Translations under genes and position numbers: made by a program
Part shown: piece by piece, positions 1-9,922 of the stretch
How the letters are laid out: each line of letters opens with the position of its first letter
Position numbering within the stretch: the stretch's first letter is position 1
Notes under the pieces: generated by a model
What the model was told of the DNA's origin: nothing
The model's input: only the letters and a program-made list of their open reading frames with translations
The model's database searches: none
Source of the DNA: Paenibacillaceae bacterium
Lineage (GTDB): Bacteria; Bacillota; Bacilli; Paenibacillales; Paenibacillaceae
Length of the DNA stretch: 64,000 bases
Reading direction: 5' to 3'
Assembly (NCBI GenBank): GCA_004134985.1
Contig: REGQ01000064.1
Location: 124,001 to 188,000, forward strand

Positions 1-1335
1 CTGAACTGCCGTATCCCCGGCTTGCAGCTGCGGCAGAAACTTCTCCTCTTCTGTCGTCCCGTCATCATTGCCTTCCACATACACTTTCATAAATCCAGGA
101 AATTTCAATTTGGAGCCGGTAGCGCGAAACGTCACCGATCCTACTGCAAAATCGACAGACATCGTGTCGAGCACAGCCGAGGACATCTGGCTGGCTACGA
201 ACCGTTCCCAAACCAGTTTGTAAAGCCGGAGCTGATCCCTGGTCAAAAACGGTTTCATCTGATCAGGCAACCGCAGTACAGAAGTCGGCCTGATCGCCTC
301 ATGCGCATCTTGGGCGTTCGCATTTTTCTTCAAATATACACGCGGCTCTTCCGGTCTGTACTCCTGTCCGTACTTTTCCGCAATGTACTCCCTGGCTTCA
401 TCCTGTGCAATCGGCGAAATACGCGTGGAATCGGTACGCATGTAGGTGATAAGACCAACGGTCCCTTCCTTGCCCAAGTCGACCCCTTCATAAAGCTGCT
501 GGGCGACCGACATCGTTTTGGCAGCACGGAATCCAAGCTTGCGCGCCGCTTCCTGCTGCAGGGAACTCGTTATAAACGGCGGAGCCGGATTGCGCAGCCG
601 CTCTTTCTCCTTGACCTCCGCTACCGTATAGGGATGATTGCCCATTGCCGCCAAAATTTCATTGACAGCCTGTTCGCTGCCAAGCTCGCGCTTTGCTCCG
701 TCTATCGCATGGAACTTCGCCTCAAATTCGGCTTTGCCATGTTTCAGTTTCGTCGTAATGGACCAGTACTCTTCCGGAATAAACGCATCAATTTCATTCT
801 CGCGATCACTGATCAGCTTGACTGCCACCGACTGCACGCGGCCGGCAGACAACCCCTTCTTTACCTTCTTCCACAACAGCGGGCTGATTTTGTAACCGAC
901 AAGCCGATCGAGAATCCGTCTGGCCTGCTGGGCGTTCACCAGATCCATATTGATCGGGCGCGGTGTTTTAAACGCATCCTTGACCGCCTGCTTCGTTATT
1001 TCATTAAATACAACGCGACAATCCTCCGACTCATCCAATTCCAGATAATGCGCAAGATGCCAGGCAATTGCTTCCCCTTCGCGATCCGGGTCAGCCGCCA
1101 GAAAGACGCGTTTCACTTTTTTTCTTGCGTCCTTCAGTTCCTTGAGCACACTGCCTTTGCCGCGTATCGTTATATATTTCGGGTTAAAATCGTTTTCGAC
1201 TTCTACACCGATCTGGCTCTTTGGCAAATCACGAATATGACCCATGGATGCTTTGACAATATACTTGCTGCCAAGATATTTACCGATTGTCTTCGCTTTC
1301 GCGGGTGATTCGACAATGACAAGTGAATCCGCCAT
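1..1335 (-). CDS. topA: DNA topoisomerase I, 3' end outside window
   Basis: Type IA topoisomerase that relaxes negatively supercoiled DNA through a single-strand break. The 445 visible codons begin [14 protein letters not shown] (TOPRIM domain, acidic ADPDREGE motif near residue 81) and include the active-site tyrosine in [10 protein letters not shown] near residue 298. The C-terminal part, where zinc fingers normally lie, is beyond the left edge. The ATG at 1335 follows a strong AAAGGAGG site. It is the last gene seen of the dprA-topA pair (28 bp gap), the usual Bacillales order. Confidence 0.97.
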   Translation of the reverse strand, partial: MADSLVIVESPAKAKTIGKYLGSKYIVKASMGHIRDLPKSQIGVEVENDFNPKYITIRGKGSVLKELKDARKKVKRVFLAADPDREGEAIAWHLAHYLELDESEDCRVVFNEITKQAVKDAFKTPRPINMDLVNAQQARRILDRLVGYKISPLLWKKVKKGLSAGRVQSVAVKLISDRENEIDAFIPEEYWSITTKLKHGKAEFEAKFHAIDGAKRELGSEQAVNEILAAMGNHPYTVAEVKEKERLRNPAPPFITSSLQQEAARKLGFRAAKTMSVAQQLYEGVDLGKEGTVGLITYMRTDSTRISPIAQDEAREYIAEKYGQEYRPEEPRVYLKKNANAQDAHEAIRPTSVLRLPDQMKPFLTRDQLRLYKLVWERFVASQMSSAVLDTMSVDFAVGSVTFRATGSKLKFPGFMKVYVEGNDDGTTEEEKFLPQLQAGDTAVQ

Positions 1336-1363
1336 CAAGCATCCTCCTTTCGCTCTCGCAGCT

Positions 1364-2476
1364 CTATAGGGCAATATATATGAAGCCCGGCTGCTGTTCA
1401 ATCTTCCGTTTTATAGATAAATTTATCAGAACTGCGTGCAAATGTCCAAACGGCATGCCGGTAAGCTCATGCAATTCGTCGGCTGTGCCTGCTTTGCTGC
1501 GCAGCAACTCATATATTCTTTGCTCGTCAACAGACATCCCGGACGCTGTTTCCGCAGTGCGAGCGGCATAGGGCAGCAGGCTTGTGAAATCTGACCGATC
1601 ACAAAACTCCTCCATGATATGCTCCGCCCCGCTGACCAGTTTCGCCGCGCTGTTGCGAATCAATGCGTTCGTCCCCGCACTCTTCGGGGAATAGATCGGT
1701 CCCGGCACCGCGAACACTTCACGCGAATTTTCAAGCGCCAAGTCTGCGGTAATAAGCGAGCCGCTGCGGGCAGAAGCCTCAACGACAAGCGTGCCGAAGG
1801 ATAGCCCCGCAATAATGCGATTTCGCTTGGGGAACAAGCCGGGATGACTTGGTGTTCCAAGCGGATATTCCGTAACGATAAGCCCCCGCTCTGCAATATC
1901 CCTGAACAGCGCCTTATTGTCCGGCGGGTAAATATTATCAATCGCCGTTCCCAGCACCGCGATCGTGCTGCCGCTGCCTTCAAGCGCCGCTTCATGCGCA
2001 TGCCGGTCTATTCCTCTGGCCAAGCCGCTCACCACAGCAAGCCCGGAATGGGACAACCCCGCCGCAATGCGGGAAGCCGCCTGCCTGCCATACGTCGTCG
2101 GAACCCTGGTGCCGACGACCGCAATCTTAGCACGACGCAGCAGTTCCGTCCGGCCTTTGACGTACAATACCCATGGCGGTTCATGCAAGGCCTTCAACAA
2201 TGCCGGATACAATTCATCGTGTTGCGTGATGAGTTGAACGCCAAGCTGTTCATAGCGGTCCATAAGCCTCTGAACCTTATCAAGCGCAAAAGCCTGGACT
2301 GCCGCCTGAGCCTGAACACTGCGAAGCCCCAGCCTCTTCCATTGGAGTTCCGTATAGTAAGGTGCTTTCGAAAGCTCTCCGTTGTCAACTGCGCGTTTGA
2401 TGCTTTGCCATCCGACTCCTGTCATCTCATGAAGCGCAATGAGCGCCAATCGGTCATCCCACTTTGAATTGCTCAT
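1364..2476 (-). CDS. dprA: DNA-processing protein A (competence)
   Basis: Loads RecA on incoming single-stranded DNA during natural transformation. The 370-residue protein has an N-terminal helix-hairpin-helix-like region, the Rossmann core with [13 protein letters not shown] and [16 protein letters not shown], an [11 protein letters not shown] stretch, and a C-terminal winged-helix region. I chose the ATG at 2476 ([10 protein letters not shown]); a longer frame from a TTG at 2545 adds 23 residues that do not look like the family. It lies between the sucD terminator and topA. comM (6425-7975), another transformation gene, is near. Confidence 0.95.
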   Translation of the reverse strand: MSNSKWDDRLALIALHEMTGVGWQSIKRAVDNGELSKAPYYTELQWKRLGLRSVQAQAAVQAFALDKVQRLMDRYEQLGVQLITQHDELYPALLKALHEPPWVLYVKGRTELLRRAKIAVVGTRVPTTYGRQAASRIAAGLSHSGLAVVSGLARGIDRHAHEAALEGSGSTIAVLGTAIDNIYPPDNKALFRDIAERGLIVTEYPLGTPSHPGLFPKRNRIIAGLSFGTLVVEASARSGSLITADLALENSREVFAVPGPIYSPKSAGTNALIRNSAAKLVSGAEHIMEEFCDRSDFTSLLPYAARTAETASGMSVDEQRIYELLRSKAGTADELHELTGMPFGHLHAVLINLSIKRKIEQQPGFIYIAL

Positions 2477-2573
2477 ACCCGATTCTCCGTTCCTTCGGCG
2501 TATGCATTCCTTTCTTATTTTGCTTGACAAATGACAAGAATGCAAGCGGCCGTTTATTTTTCAGTGCAATAAT

Positions 2574-2621
2574 GCAAAAAAAAGCAGTCTTCCAACCCGT
2601 GAAAGGTTTGGAAGACTGCTT
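2574..2621 (-). terminator. Rho-independent terminator of sucCD
   Basis: The arms 2582-2595 and 2608-2621 are exact 14-base complements. Read on the minus strand, the stem is followed by a run of T. It lies just after the sucD stop and upstream of dprA, so it separates the two units. Confidence 0.88.
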
Positions 2622-2644
2622 GTCTTCAGTGCTTCATTATACGA

Positions 2645-3574
2645 TTAGTGTGTTTTGCATTTTTCCAGCAGCCCGCGCTCTTCCAGGACGCCAACAAGTG
2701 TTGAGCCCATTTCGGATGGCGTTGGGGATACTTTAATGCCGCATGCTTCAAGCGTAGCGATTTTTTCCGCAGCTGTTCCTTTGCCGCCGGAAATAATAGC
2801 GCCTGCATGTCCCATACGCTTGCCCGGAGGCGCAGTTGCTCCTCCGATAAATCCGACAACCGGTTTGGTCATGTTGGCTTTGATCCACTCTGCCGCTTCT
2901 TCTTCCGCGGTGCCGCCGATTTCACCAATCATAATGACCGCATAGGTGTCCGGATCTTCATTAAACAAATGCAAAATGTCGATAAATTCGGAGCCTTTAA
3001 CAGGGTCTCCGCCAATACCAACCGCAGAGGATTGACCGATACCGCGCGTTGAAAGCTGGTGAACCGCTTCATACGTCAGCGTGCCGCTGCGGGAAACAAC
3101 GCCCACATGACCCTTTTTATGAATGTAGCCCGGCATAATGCCGATTTTGCAAGCATCCGGCGTGATGACACCCGGACAGTTCGGGCCGATCAAACGCGTT
3201 TTGCGGCCTTCCAAATATTTGGACACTTTTACCATGTCCAATACTGGAATGCCTTCTGTAATACAAATGGCCAATTCCACTTCGGCATCGATCGCTTCCA
3301 TAATCGCATCTGCAGCAAATGCTGGAGGCACATAAATAACTGACGCTGTAGCGCCGGTTGCCGCCACAGCTTCTGCAACTGTATTGAATACTGGAAGCGA
3401 AGCGACTGAGCCGTTCTCCAGTGTAATTTCAACCGTAGTACCGCCTTTGCCTGGCGAAGTTCCGCCAACCATCTGCGTACCGTAATCCAAGGCTCCTTTA
3501 GCATGGAACAGGGCTGTTTTCCCCGTAATGCCTTGCGTAATGACTTTTGTATGCTTGTCTACCAAAATACTCAT
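2645..3574 (-). CDS. sucD: Succinyl-CoA synthetase alpha subunit
   Basis: TCA-cycle enzyme: succinyl-CoA + ADP + Pi to succinate + ATP + CoA, as a complex with SucC. The 309 residues show the CoA-binding Rossmann start ([19 protein letters not shown]), the GPNCPG motif, and the [14 protein letters not shown] segment holding the phosphorylated histidine. It is 50 bp downstream of sucC on the same strand and ends in a clear terminator. Length and motifs are normal for the family. Confidence 0.97.
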   Translation of the reverse strand: MSILVDKHTKVITQGITGKTALFHAKGALDYGTQMVGGTSPGKGGTTVEITLENGSVASLPVFNTVAEAVAATGATASVIYVPPAFAADAIMEAIDAEVELAICITEGIPVLDMVKVSKYLEGRKTRLIGPNCPGVITPDACKIGIMPGYIHKKGHVGVVSRSGTLTYEAVHQLSTRGIGQSSAVGIGGDPVKGSEFIDILHLFNEDPDTYAVIMIGEIGGTAEEEAAEWIKANMTKPVVGFIGGATAPPGKRMGHAGAIISGGKGTAAEKIATLEACGIKVSPTPSEMGSTLVGVLEERGLLEKCKTH

Positions 3575-3624
3575 CGAAGGCTCACATCCCCTATTGGTAA
3601 TCGTTATTCACGTATGCAATGCTG

Positions 3625-4785
3625 TTATTTCACGAGGGCTACGATTTTTTGCGCGCCATCCGCCATGGAATCGGCCGCAACAATGTTAAGTCCCGATTCG
3701 TTCAAAATCTGTTTGCCAAGCTCCACGTTAGTACCTTCAAGACGAACGACAAGCGGCTTCTCAAGTCCAAGCTGCTTCGCTGCCTCAACTACACCGTTTG
3801 CAATGACGTCACAGCGCATGATACCGCCAAAAATATTGACGAATATGCCTTTTACTTTGTCATCAGACAAAATAATTTTGAAAGCTTCCGTAACCTTCTC
3901 CGTCGTCGCACCGCCCCCTACATCAAGGAAGTTGGCCGGGTCGCCGCCATAGTATTTGATAATATCCATCGTGGCCATAGCAAGGCCCGCACCATTGACC
4001 ATACAACCGATGTTGCCGTCAAGTGCGATGTAGCTAAGGTCAAATTTGGACGCCTGAATTTCTTTTTCATCTTCTTCTTCCAAATCGCGCAGCTCCAAAA
4101 TATCCTTGTGACGGAACAGTGCATTGGAATCAAAGTTAAGCTTGGCGTCAAGCGCCATCACGTCGCCGTCGCCTGTGACAACCAGCGGGTTGATCTCGGC
4201 GATGGAACAATCTTTTTCCACAAAAGCAGTATACAATGCCGTCATAAATTTGACTGCTTTGTTAACCAGCTCATTCGGAATGTTGATCGCATACGCCAGT
4301 TTGCGCGCCTGGAACGGCTGCAAGCCTACGGTTGGATCAATAACTTCTTTAAAAATTTTCTCAGGGGAATGCTCGGCAACCTCTTCGATTTCCGTGCCGC
4401 CCTCTTCGGAAGCCATCATGACAACGCGCCCTGTAGCGCGGTCAACAACGACACCTACATAATATTCTTTCTTAATGTCACAGCCCTGCTCGATCAAAAG
4501 GCGTTTTACTTCCTTGCCCTCAGGTCCTGTCTGATGCGTTACAAGCACCTTGCCCAGTATTTCACCGGCATACTTGCGCACCTCATCCAATCCTTTGGCA
4601 ACTTTGACGCCGCCTGCCTTACCGCGTCCACCCGCGTGAATCTGGGCTTTAACGACAACAACCGGGGTGCCAAGCGATTCAGCAGCCTCTACGGCTTCCT
4701 CAACGGTGAATGCCACCTTGCCTTCAGGGACAACGACACCGTATTGTTTCAGGACTCCCTTGCCTTGATACTCATGAATATTCAT
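3625..4785 (-). CDS. sucC: Succinyl-CoA synthetase beta subunit
   Basis: Nucleotide-binding partner of SucD. The 386-residue protein starts [17 protein letters not shown], with an ATP-grasp region ([16 protein letters not shown]), the [18 protein letters not shown] motif and the FLDVGGGAT segment of the C-terminal flavodoxin-like domain. The ATG at 4785 has a GGAGGA site; an in-frame start 16 codons upstream gives a tail not seen in the family. In Bacillus the same operon sits between ylqH and dprA. Confidence 0.97.
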   Translation of the reverse strand: MNIHEYQGKGVLKQYGVVVPEGKVAFTVEEAVEAAESLGTPVVVVKAQIHAGGRGKAGGVKVAKGLDEVRKYAGEILGKVLVTHQTGPEGKEVKRLLIEQGCDIKKEYYVGVVVDRATGRVVMMASEEGGTEIEEVAEHSPEKIFKEVIDPTVGLQPFQARKLAYAINIPNELVNKAVKFMTALYTAFVEKDCSIAEINPLVVTGDGDVMALDAKLNFDSNALFRHKDILELRDLEEEDEKEIQASKFDLSYIALDGNIGCMVNGAGLAMATMDIIKYYGGDPANFLDVGGGATTEKVTEAFKIILSDDKVKGIFVNIFGGIMRCDVIANGVVEAAKQLGLEKPLVVRLEGTNVELGKQILNESGLNIVAADSMADGAQKIVALVK

Positions 4786-4842
4786 TTGACGAAATCCTCC
4801 TATCTGCCGCAAAATCCTCAGGTATGTACCCAAACCTCATCC

Positions 4843-4851
4843 ATTGTACCA
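4843..4851 (-). promoter_or_regulatory. Extended -10 element, likely sucCD promoter
   Basis: On the minus strand the bases TGG-TACAAT lie 58 bases upstream of the sucC ATG and form an extended -10 box. No good -35 box stands 17 bases upstream, so the assignment is tentative. The 339 bp between sucC and the divergent gene at 5125 are otherwise AT-rich with no gene seen. Confidence 0.4.
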
Positions 4852-5063
4852 CTTTTTTCAAAGACGTACCTCTTTTTGAACAATAAAAATGAATACTTTT
4901 TGATATCGTATTCATCTCAATTCGAGATTGTATTAATAAAATACTAATAGTTGGTGTTAAAACCTGCCTAAACGACCGGTTTTCTCCTCACAGATTCCCT
5001 ATATTTATTTCCCAATGTTCATGAAGTTATCATGATTCTTATAATATCGCTGTTTCAGTTAAG

Positions 5064-5092
5064 TTGCTAATGCGGTATAAACATGGTAAATT
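5064..5092 (+). promoter_or_regulatory. Likely sigma-A promoter of the SLH metalloprotease gene
   Basis: TTGCTA at 5064-5069 and TAAATT at 5087-5092 are 17 bp apart, with a TG one base before the -10 box. The coding start at 5125 follows a GGGAGGG ribosome-binding site. Confidence 0.45.
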
Positions 5093-5124
5093 CTGCATAG
5101 GTAAACTGTGGGAGGGATTCATAG

Positions 5125-6432
5125 ATGCAAAAGATGCCCTTAAATGTTCATATATTGCTCTGCGCACTCATTCTGTTCCTTCATTTTCCCGCATCTGCCA
5201 TTGCTGTCGAAGCCAGTGAAACGACACTACATGAAGACTCTTCTCATGAACAAGCTTTAATTGATAAGCTGATCGTTCTGCCGACAGGCGAGTATGATGT
5301 GCTTGAAGCCAAGCAGATGACTGAAAGGCTGGAGCAGATTCCCACGGAAATCATCTCATCGCTTGTCGCAAGCAAAGTTACGATCCGTTTTCTGAATGGT
5401 CCGATTACAGATGAACCGGAAATGCAGCGCTACAAAGGAGTTACGCCGCGAGGGTGGCAGGGCAGCGGCCTGACCTGGGATGACGTTCCGGGTGTCGGAA
5501 GCAACCCTGTACTCGTGCGGATCGGATACAGTACGACAGGCATGGGTCACGGCTCCTACAATCTTGAACTTCACGAAACCGCGCATGCCATCGATTATGC
5601 TGTCTTTAACCGGATCTCCAGTTCGCCTGCCTTTCTCGACCTGTTCCATCGGGAGGCGGAAGCTTTATTCGGCGGCAACCAATATGAAGAGGTATATCCG
5701 GAAGAATATTTTGCTGAAACGACCTGTATGCTTTTCTATAGCGATAAATCACGCCAAAGACTGGAGAAGTTCGCCCCAGGCACCTTCGCCTTTCTGGACG
5801 AGCTGTTCCGTTCCTATGAACATAAAAAACCGCAGTGGGAGGAACTTAACGGTCACTGGGCAGCCTCATCTATTGAGCGGATGATTGAGATCGGCGTTGT
5901 CCGTCAGTTTCCGGACGGCACGATTCGGCCTTCCGCCGTCGTCACCCGGGAACAGACGATTCGAATGCTGATGGAAGCATTGGCAAGTAGGCACTTGCTT
6001 CCCGAAAAGACACTTGACCGGCAATCCGGCCAGCCGGACGCGATTTTTGCTGATGTGCCTTTAACAGCCTGGTCTCATAACTACATTCAGCAGGCGATTG
6101 CCCATCACATCATCAATCCGGCAGAGTATGGCGAACGCTTCCGTCCCGGACAAAATCTGACGAGGGCCGAGCTTGCGGAATGGGTTGCCAAGGTGCTTGA
6201 ACTGACGCCCAGCGAGAATACACTAACCTTTGACGATGCCAGCGATGTCATTGACAAGCGCGGCCTGATTGGCGCTGCCGTAAGGAACGGCGTCATGAAC
6301 GGCATGCCAGGCAACCGTCTCTCTCCTGAAGACACCCTTACGCGAGCGCAAGCTTGCGTCATGCTCGACCGGATGCTTGACCGGCTCCAGCCCGTCATCA
6401 GCCAGCCGACTCCGATCATGATCTTTAATTGA
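5125..6432 (+). CDS. Secreted zinc metalloprotease (lethal factor/Pro-Pro endopeptidase type) with three SLH domains
   Basis: 435 residues. Residues 1-28 are a signal peptide. Residues about 45-230 form a peptidase domain with the zinc motif HETAH (His150, Glu151, His154) in the context LELHETAHAIDYAV, and a downstream EEYFAE whose Glu198 is a plausible third ligand. This matches the M34-like fold shared by anthrax lethal factor and the bacterial Pro-Pro endopeptidases. Three S-layer-homology repeats follow (about 240-285, 308-357, 369-420), which should hold the enzyme on the cell wall. It is alone on the plus strand, divergent from sucCD, and its last 8 bases overlap the comM end. Family membership is inferred from motifs; the substrate is unknown. 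Confidence 0.8.
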   Translation: MQKMPLNVHILLCALILFLHFPASAIAVEASETTLHEDSSHEQALIDKLIVLPTGEYDVLEAKQMTERLEQIPTEIISSLVASKVTIRFLNGPITDEPEMQRYKGVTPRGWQGSGLTWDDVPGVGSNPVLVRIGYSTTGMGHGSYNLELHETAHAIDYAVFNRISSSPAFLDLFHREAEALFGGNQYEEVYPEEYFAETTCMLFYSDKSRQRLEKFAPGTFAFLDELFRSYEHKKPQWEELNGHWAASSIERMIEIGVVRQFPDGTIRPSAVVTREQTIRMLMEALASRHLLPEKTLDRQSGQPDAIFADVPLTAWSHNYIQQAIAHHIINPAEYGERFRPGQNLTRAELAEWVAKVLELTPSENTLTFDDASDVIDKRGLIGAAVRNGVMNGMPGNRLSPEDTLTRAQACVMLDRMLDRLQPVISQPTPIMIFN

Positions 6433-7975
6433 GCTTGCGGTCCATACAGCGATATTGAACGGCTTCAGCCACATGCTCAAACTGTACTTCGTCACTATCA
6501 TTCAAATCCGCAATCGTACGCGCCAGTTTTAAAATCCGGTCATGCCCCCGAAGACTGAGTCCAAGCGACTTGTACACGTCCTGAAGCATCGTTTGGGCTG
6601 CAGGTTGGAGCCTTGCAGCCCACTGCAGCGCATGACCACCAAGCTCGCTGTTCCACCTCACACCGGTCTCGCTTGCCCGCGCATGCTGACGTTCCTCGGC
6701 TGCCATCGCCATCTCGCGCATCTGCGACGTCGTCCACCCGGGCTTGTGGTTCAGCAATGAAGGAGGACGGGGAACTTCCACCTGCAAATCGATGCGGTCA
6801 AGAAGCGGTCCGGAAATCCGGGCACGGTAGGCAGCTACCTTCACCGATGTGCAGCTGCAGCTTTGTCCTTCCTCCTCACTCGCCTCCCCTGCGAACCCGC
6901 ATTGACAGGGATTCATCGAAGCCGCAAGCATAAAGCGGGCAGGGAAATGAAATACCGCCCTTGTACGGGCAATTGTCACACCGCAATCTTCCAGCGGCTG
7001 TCGCAGCACCTCCAGCGCCTTTCTTGAAAACTCCGGCAGCTCATCCAGAAAGAGAATGCCGTGATGAGCGAGCGTCACCTCCCCCGGCTTCGGATGAGTG
7101 CCGCCGCCTACCAGTCCGCCCGCCGAAATTGTATGATGCGGCGAGCGAAAAGGACGTTCGCGGATTAAGGCGGCCCGCTGCTGTGCAAGCTTGCCTGCGG
7201 CGCTATAGATTTTCGTTACTTCCAAAGCCTCCTCTTCGGAGAGCGGCGGCATAATTCCCGGCAGCCGGCGGATGAGCATCGTCTTGCCTGTTCCCGGCGC
7301 GCCGCTCAGCAATATATTATGTCTTCCTGCCGCAGCGGTCAGCAGCGCGCGCTTGGCATGATGCTGACCCCGCACTTCACTGTAATCGATACCGCCTTTA
7401 TGGAACAGACTTCTAGCTGGCTCTGCCACAGAACCATCCATCGCCGCATCCCGTATCGGCATAGCGCCCACCCTGGCACCTGTGACCATATCTGACAAAT
7501 GATCAACCGGATGAAGCTGCATTCCCTGAATAAGAGCGGCCTCCTCCACATTGGCTGCCGGAAGCAGTACACGCAGCACCCCCTGCTGGCGCGCCTGTTC
7601 CACCATGGGCAGCACTCCAGCGACCGGCCTGATTTTACCGCTGAGCGCCAACTCGCCAATGATCAGCATCCCTTCCAATGCATCGGCATTGAGCTGCCCG
7701 CTGGCAGCGAGCACGCCTGCAGCAATCGCCAGGTCATAGGCGGTGCCTTCCTTGCGCAGATCTGCCGGAGCCAAATTAACGGTTATGCGTTGGAGCGGGA
7801 AATTGTATCCGCAGTTTTTAACTGCCGAACGGACCCGATCCATCGATTCCCGAACCGAAGGGTCAGGCAAACCGACAATGTTGACGAGCGGAAGACCGTT
7901 GGTAATATCGACCTCGACCTCAATCAGCCGTCCCTCAACACCTTGCACACTAGCGCTTAACAACTTTGTATACAT
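6425..7975 (-). CDS. comM: ComM/YifB-type Mg-chelatase-like AAA+ ATPase
   Basis: In Gram-negative bacteria ComM is a branch-migration helicase needed for transformation; the Bacillales protein is usually named YifB. The 516 residues have an N-terminal Lon-S5-like domain (VDITNGLPLVNIVGLPDPSVRES split over the first 60 residues), Walker A GAPGTGKT, Walker B FLDELPEF, and a C-terminal Mg-chelatase region. The ATG at 7975 has a GGAGGTG site with 9-base spacing. That site lies inside a stable hairpin (7983-8025). Its 3' end overlaps the convergent SLH protease gene by 8 bp. Confidence 0.93.
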   Translation of the reverse strand: MYTKLLSASVQGVEGRLIEVEVDITNGLPLVNIVGLPDPSVRESMDRVRSAVKNCGYNFPLQRITVNLAPADLRKEGTAYDLAIAAGVLAASGQLNADALEGMLIIGELALSGKIRPVAGVLPMVEQARQQGVLRVLLPAANVEEAALIQGMQLHPVDHLSDMVTGARVGAMPIRDAAMDGSVAEPARSLFHKGGIDYSEVRGQHHAKRALLTAAAGRHNILLSGAPGTGKTMLIRRLPGIMPPLSEEEALEVTKIYSAAGKLAQQRAALIRERPFRSPHHTISAGGLVGGGTHPKPGEVTLAHHGILFLDELPEFSRKALEVLRQPLEDCGVTIARTRAVFHFPARFMLAASMNPCQCGFAGEASEEEGQSCSCTSVKVAAYRARISGPLLDRIDLQVEVPRPPSLLNHKPGWTTSQMREMAMAAEERQHARASETGVRWNSELGGHALQWAARLQPAAQTMLQDVYKSLGLSLRGHDRILKLARTIADLNDSDEVQFEHVAEAVQYRCMDRKLN

Positions 7976-7977
7976 AA

Positions 7978-8025
7978 CAAAAAGCACCTCCATCGCATCA
8001 TAAAATGACCGGATGAAGGTGCTTC
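7978..8025 (-). terminator. Hairpin with T tract that includes the comM ribosome-binding site
   Basis: Arms 7983-7995 and 8013-8025 match at 12 of 13 positions. On the minus strand the stem is followed by TTTTTG, so it looks like the terminator of the padR-SEDS operon. The 3' arm holds the GGAGGTG of comM, so the same structure could block comM translation. The remaining sequence up to 8159 shows no gene. Confidence 0.65.
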
Positions 8026-8159
8026 CTTACTATACCGAGAACTTACACTTATTTTTTTCTATCCTACCTTATGCAGCGCCTCTCCGTCAAGCTGTTGTAC
8101 CATTCGCCAAGCTGTTTTGCTAGTGGCCGCGTTTGCTTGTTTTCAATCCGCACAAGGCG

Positions 8160-9494
8160 TCAGCTGCCGAGCACTGTTGATTTTGTTCCTGATTTATAGC
8201 CTTGTTTGCTTACGCTAAGCAATACTCCGCAGGCCGCGAAGAAGATGAGCAGCATCGAATGGCCGTAGCTTAAGAATGGAAGCACAACGCCAACAAACGG
8301 CGCCATGCCAAGACACATTAAAATGGACCAGGCAAACTGAATGCCAAAAAAGAAACCGATCAAAACGGCAACCCGTCGCCCGCCCTCGTCCTGAATACGC
8401 CGGGCAATTCGGCCGATCATCGCCATAAACAGGACAGCCGCGGCAGAAATGAGTACTCCCATACTCCAGCCATAGCTGTAAATCATATAGGTAAACATGT
8501 TTTCAGAGGCGATGTGGATCAGTGAGCCGTTCGGCAGCGCTTCGCCTTCCCCCCACCATCCGGCTGAGCGGACCGCATTGACTGCCTGATGGGTCATATA
8601 TCCTGAACCGTTCGGGTCTTTAGATACAAAGGACATCAGCCTTGCCAGTATGTAGTACACTTTATCATTCGATGCGACATAAAATGCGCCAAGCGTACCG
8701 GCAGCAAGCGATATTCCGAGGCCAATCGTCATCACCTGAACCAGGTTACGTCTAGTCATCCAAAAAGCGATCATAAAGGCGCAGCAATACAAAAAGCAAA
8801 GGAGTATGACGTTTGCCGCGACAAACGTCAGCACCGGAATGAAAAGCCAGATGACAAGCTGCACGATCGTATCCGCTCCGCTCCATAGGCGCGCAGGCTT
8901 CATCCCCGCCAGCGCAAGCAGCCAAATAAACAAAATGACCGCCATCATATCAATGCTCACGCCTGCAGCGCTTACGTAACGTATTGCACCATTTATATGT
9001 AAACCGATACCGCTCATCGTCGTTGCGAACGCAAGTCCGAGGCCGCTTGCGAATAACCAGTAAGGATAGTTAAGAAGCTTGCGGCAATCGATGAACCACA
9101 AGCCGAGCATCAGCACAAAGCCGATGCAAACCATCGTGAGCTGCTTTTCAAACAGCATTATACTTTGACCGGACGGTACAACATGCGCAGAGACAAGTCT
9201 GGCGAACAGCCCAATAATAAGCAGTAACAGCAGCGCTCCGATCAACCCCCATTGCACAGCGGGCCGGTGCGACCGCCGCAGCTGCTTGCCGATCAGAAGC
9301 GGATCGCCCATCCGCAGCACAGCCATCCGGACGGCCTCCTGCCGGCCGATCCCGCTTTGCTCGAGCTCTTCTACCATCTCCTCGATATGGGTAGACATTT
9401 CGGATTTCACATCATCATGCAGTGCTTGTCCCCGCAACTGCTTGCAGACGGTATTCAAAAAATGCTGAATCTCGTCGTTTGTTGCTTTAGACAT
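8160..9494 (-). CDS. SEDS (FtsW/RodA/SpoVE) family membrane protein with N-terminal prefix domain
   Basis: 444 residues. The first 75 are soluble and helical (MSKATNDEIQHFLNTVCKQL...), like the 'permease prefix' or HAAS-type domains found in Paenibacillus membrane proteins next to PadR regulators. About ten membrane segments follow. SEDS marks are visible: NGAIRYV, AGWWGEG, and PFLSYGHS for the usual PFLSYGGS. In the region that normally reads TDFIF, this protein has SENMF, so the catalytic aspartate appears to be Glu331; the usual QPSE is also absent. Its ATG shares a base with the padR stop (TAATG). Probably a specialised or regulatory SEDS paralogue, not the main septal or elongation enzyme. 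Confidence 0.8.
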   Translation of the reverse strand: MSKATNDEIQHFLNTVCKQLRGQALHDDVKSEMSTHIEEMVEELEQSGIGRQEAVRMAVLRMGDPLLIGKQLRRSHRPAVQWGLIGALLLLLIIGLFARLVSAHVVPSGQSIMLFEKQLTMVCIGFVLMLGLWFIDCRKLLNYPYWLFASGLGLAFATTMSGIGLHINGAIRYVSAAGVSIDMMAVILFIWLLALAGMKPARLWSGADTIVQLVIWLFIPVLTFVAANVILLCFLYCCAFMIAFWMTRRNLVQVMTIGLGISLAAGTLGAFYVASNDKVYYILARLMSFVSKDPNGSGYMTHQAVNAVRSAGWWGEGEALPNGSLIHIASENMFTYMIYSYGWSMGVLISAAAVLFMAMIGRIARRIQDEGGRRVAVLIGFFFGIQFAWSILMCLGMAPFVGVVLPFLSYGHSMLLIFFAACGVLLSVSKQGYKSGTKSTVLGS

Positions 9495-9826
9495 TAAGCG
9501 TATCCCTCCCCGAGCACTCGTTCCACAGCTCCTCGGTAGACTGCCCATTCCTTGCGCTTATTTGCCAATTGTTTAATACCATCTGCGGTAATTTTATAAT
9601 ATTTGCGCCTTCGGCCGTCATGCTCCGACCAGCGCGCTTCCACCCATTCCTCTGACTCAAGCGCATGGAGAATCGGGTACAGCGTTCCTTCCTTCAGAGC
9701 AAATACGCCCTCGGAACGTTTTTCCATTTCTTTGGATAATTCATATCCATACATCTCTTTCTCTTGCAGAAGGGACAAAATCAGCACCACAGTGCTGCCC
9801 TTCATCAATTCCTTGCTGACTTTCAT
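9494..9826 (-). CDS. PadR family transcriptional regulator
   Basis: 110 residues with the PadR winged helix (MKGSTVVLILSLLQEKEMYG, LYPILHALE, DGRRRKYYKIT). Such proteins repress neighbouring membrane-protein operons and often respond to small molecules or envelope stress. The stop overlaps the start of the SEDS gene by one base, so the two are translationally coupled. A near-palindrome (TACCTATAGTA) about 50 bp upstream could be an operator, but this is weak. Confidence 0.92.
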   Translation of the reverse strand: MKVSKELMKGSTVVLILSLLQEKEMYGYELSKEMEKRSEGVFALKEGTLYPILHALESEEWVEARWSEHDGRRRKYYKITADGIKQLANKRKEWAVYRGAVERVLGEGYA

Positions 9827-9922
9827 CCATCCGTCCCCCTCTAACTTGCTAGGCCACTGTACCTATAGTAATGAAACAGTTCGATGTGTGCCCACAGCAC
9901 TTCATAGCCCAACTTATGAGGC

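Noticed and set aside
22-1308. Plus-strand open frame of 428 codons
   Set aside because: Antisense to topA; residues do not resemble any protein and no ribosome-binding site is present.
8047-8160. Short minus-strand frame after the SEDS gene with VRIENKQTRPLAKQLGEWY
   Set aside because: It looks protein-like but has no start codon with a ribosome-binding site. It may be a remnant; too little to annotate.
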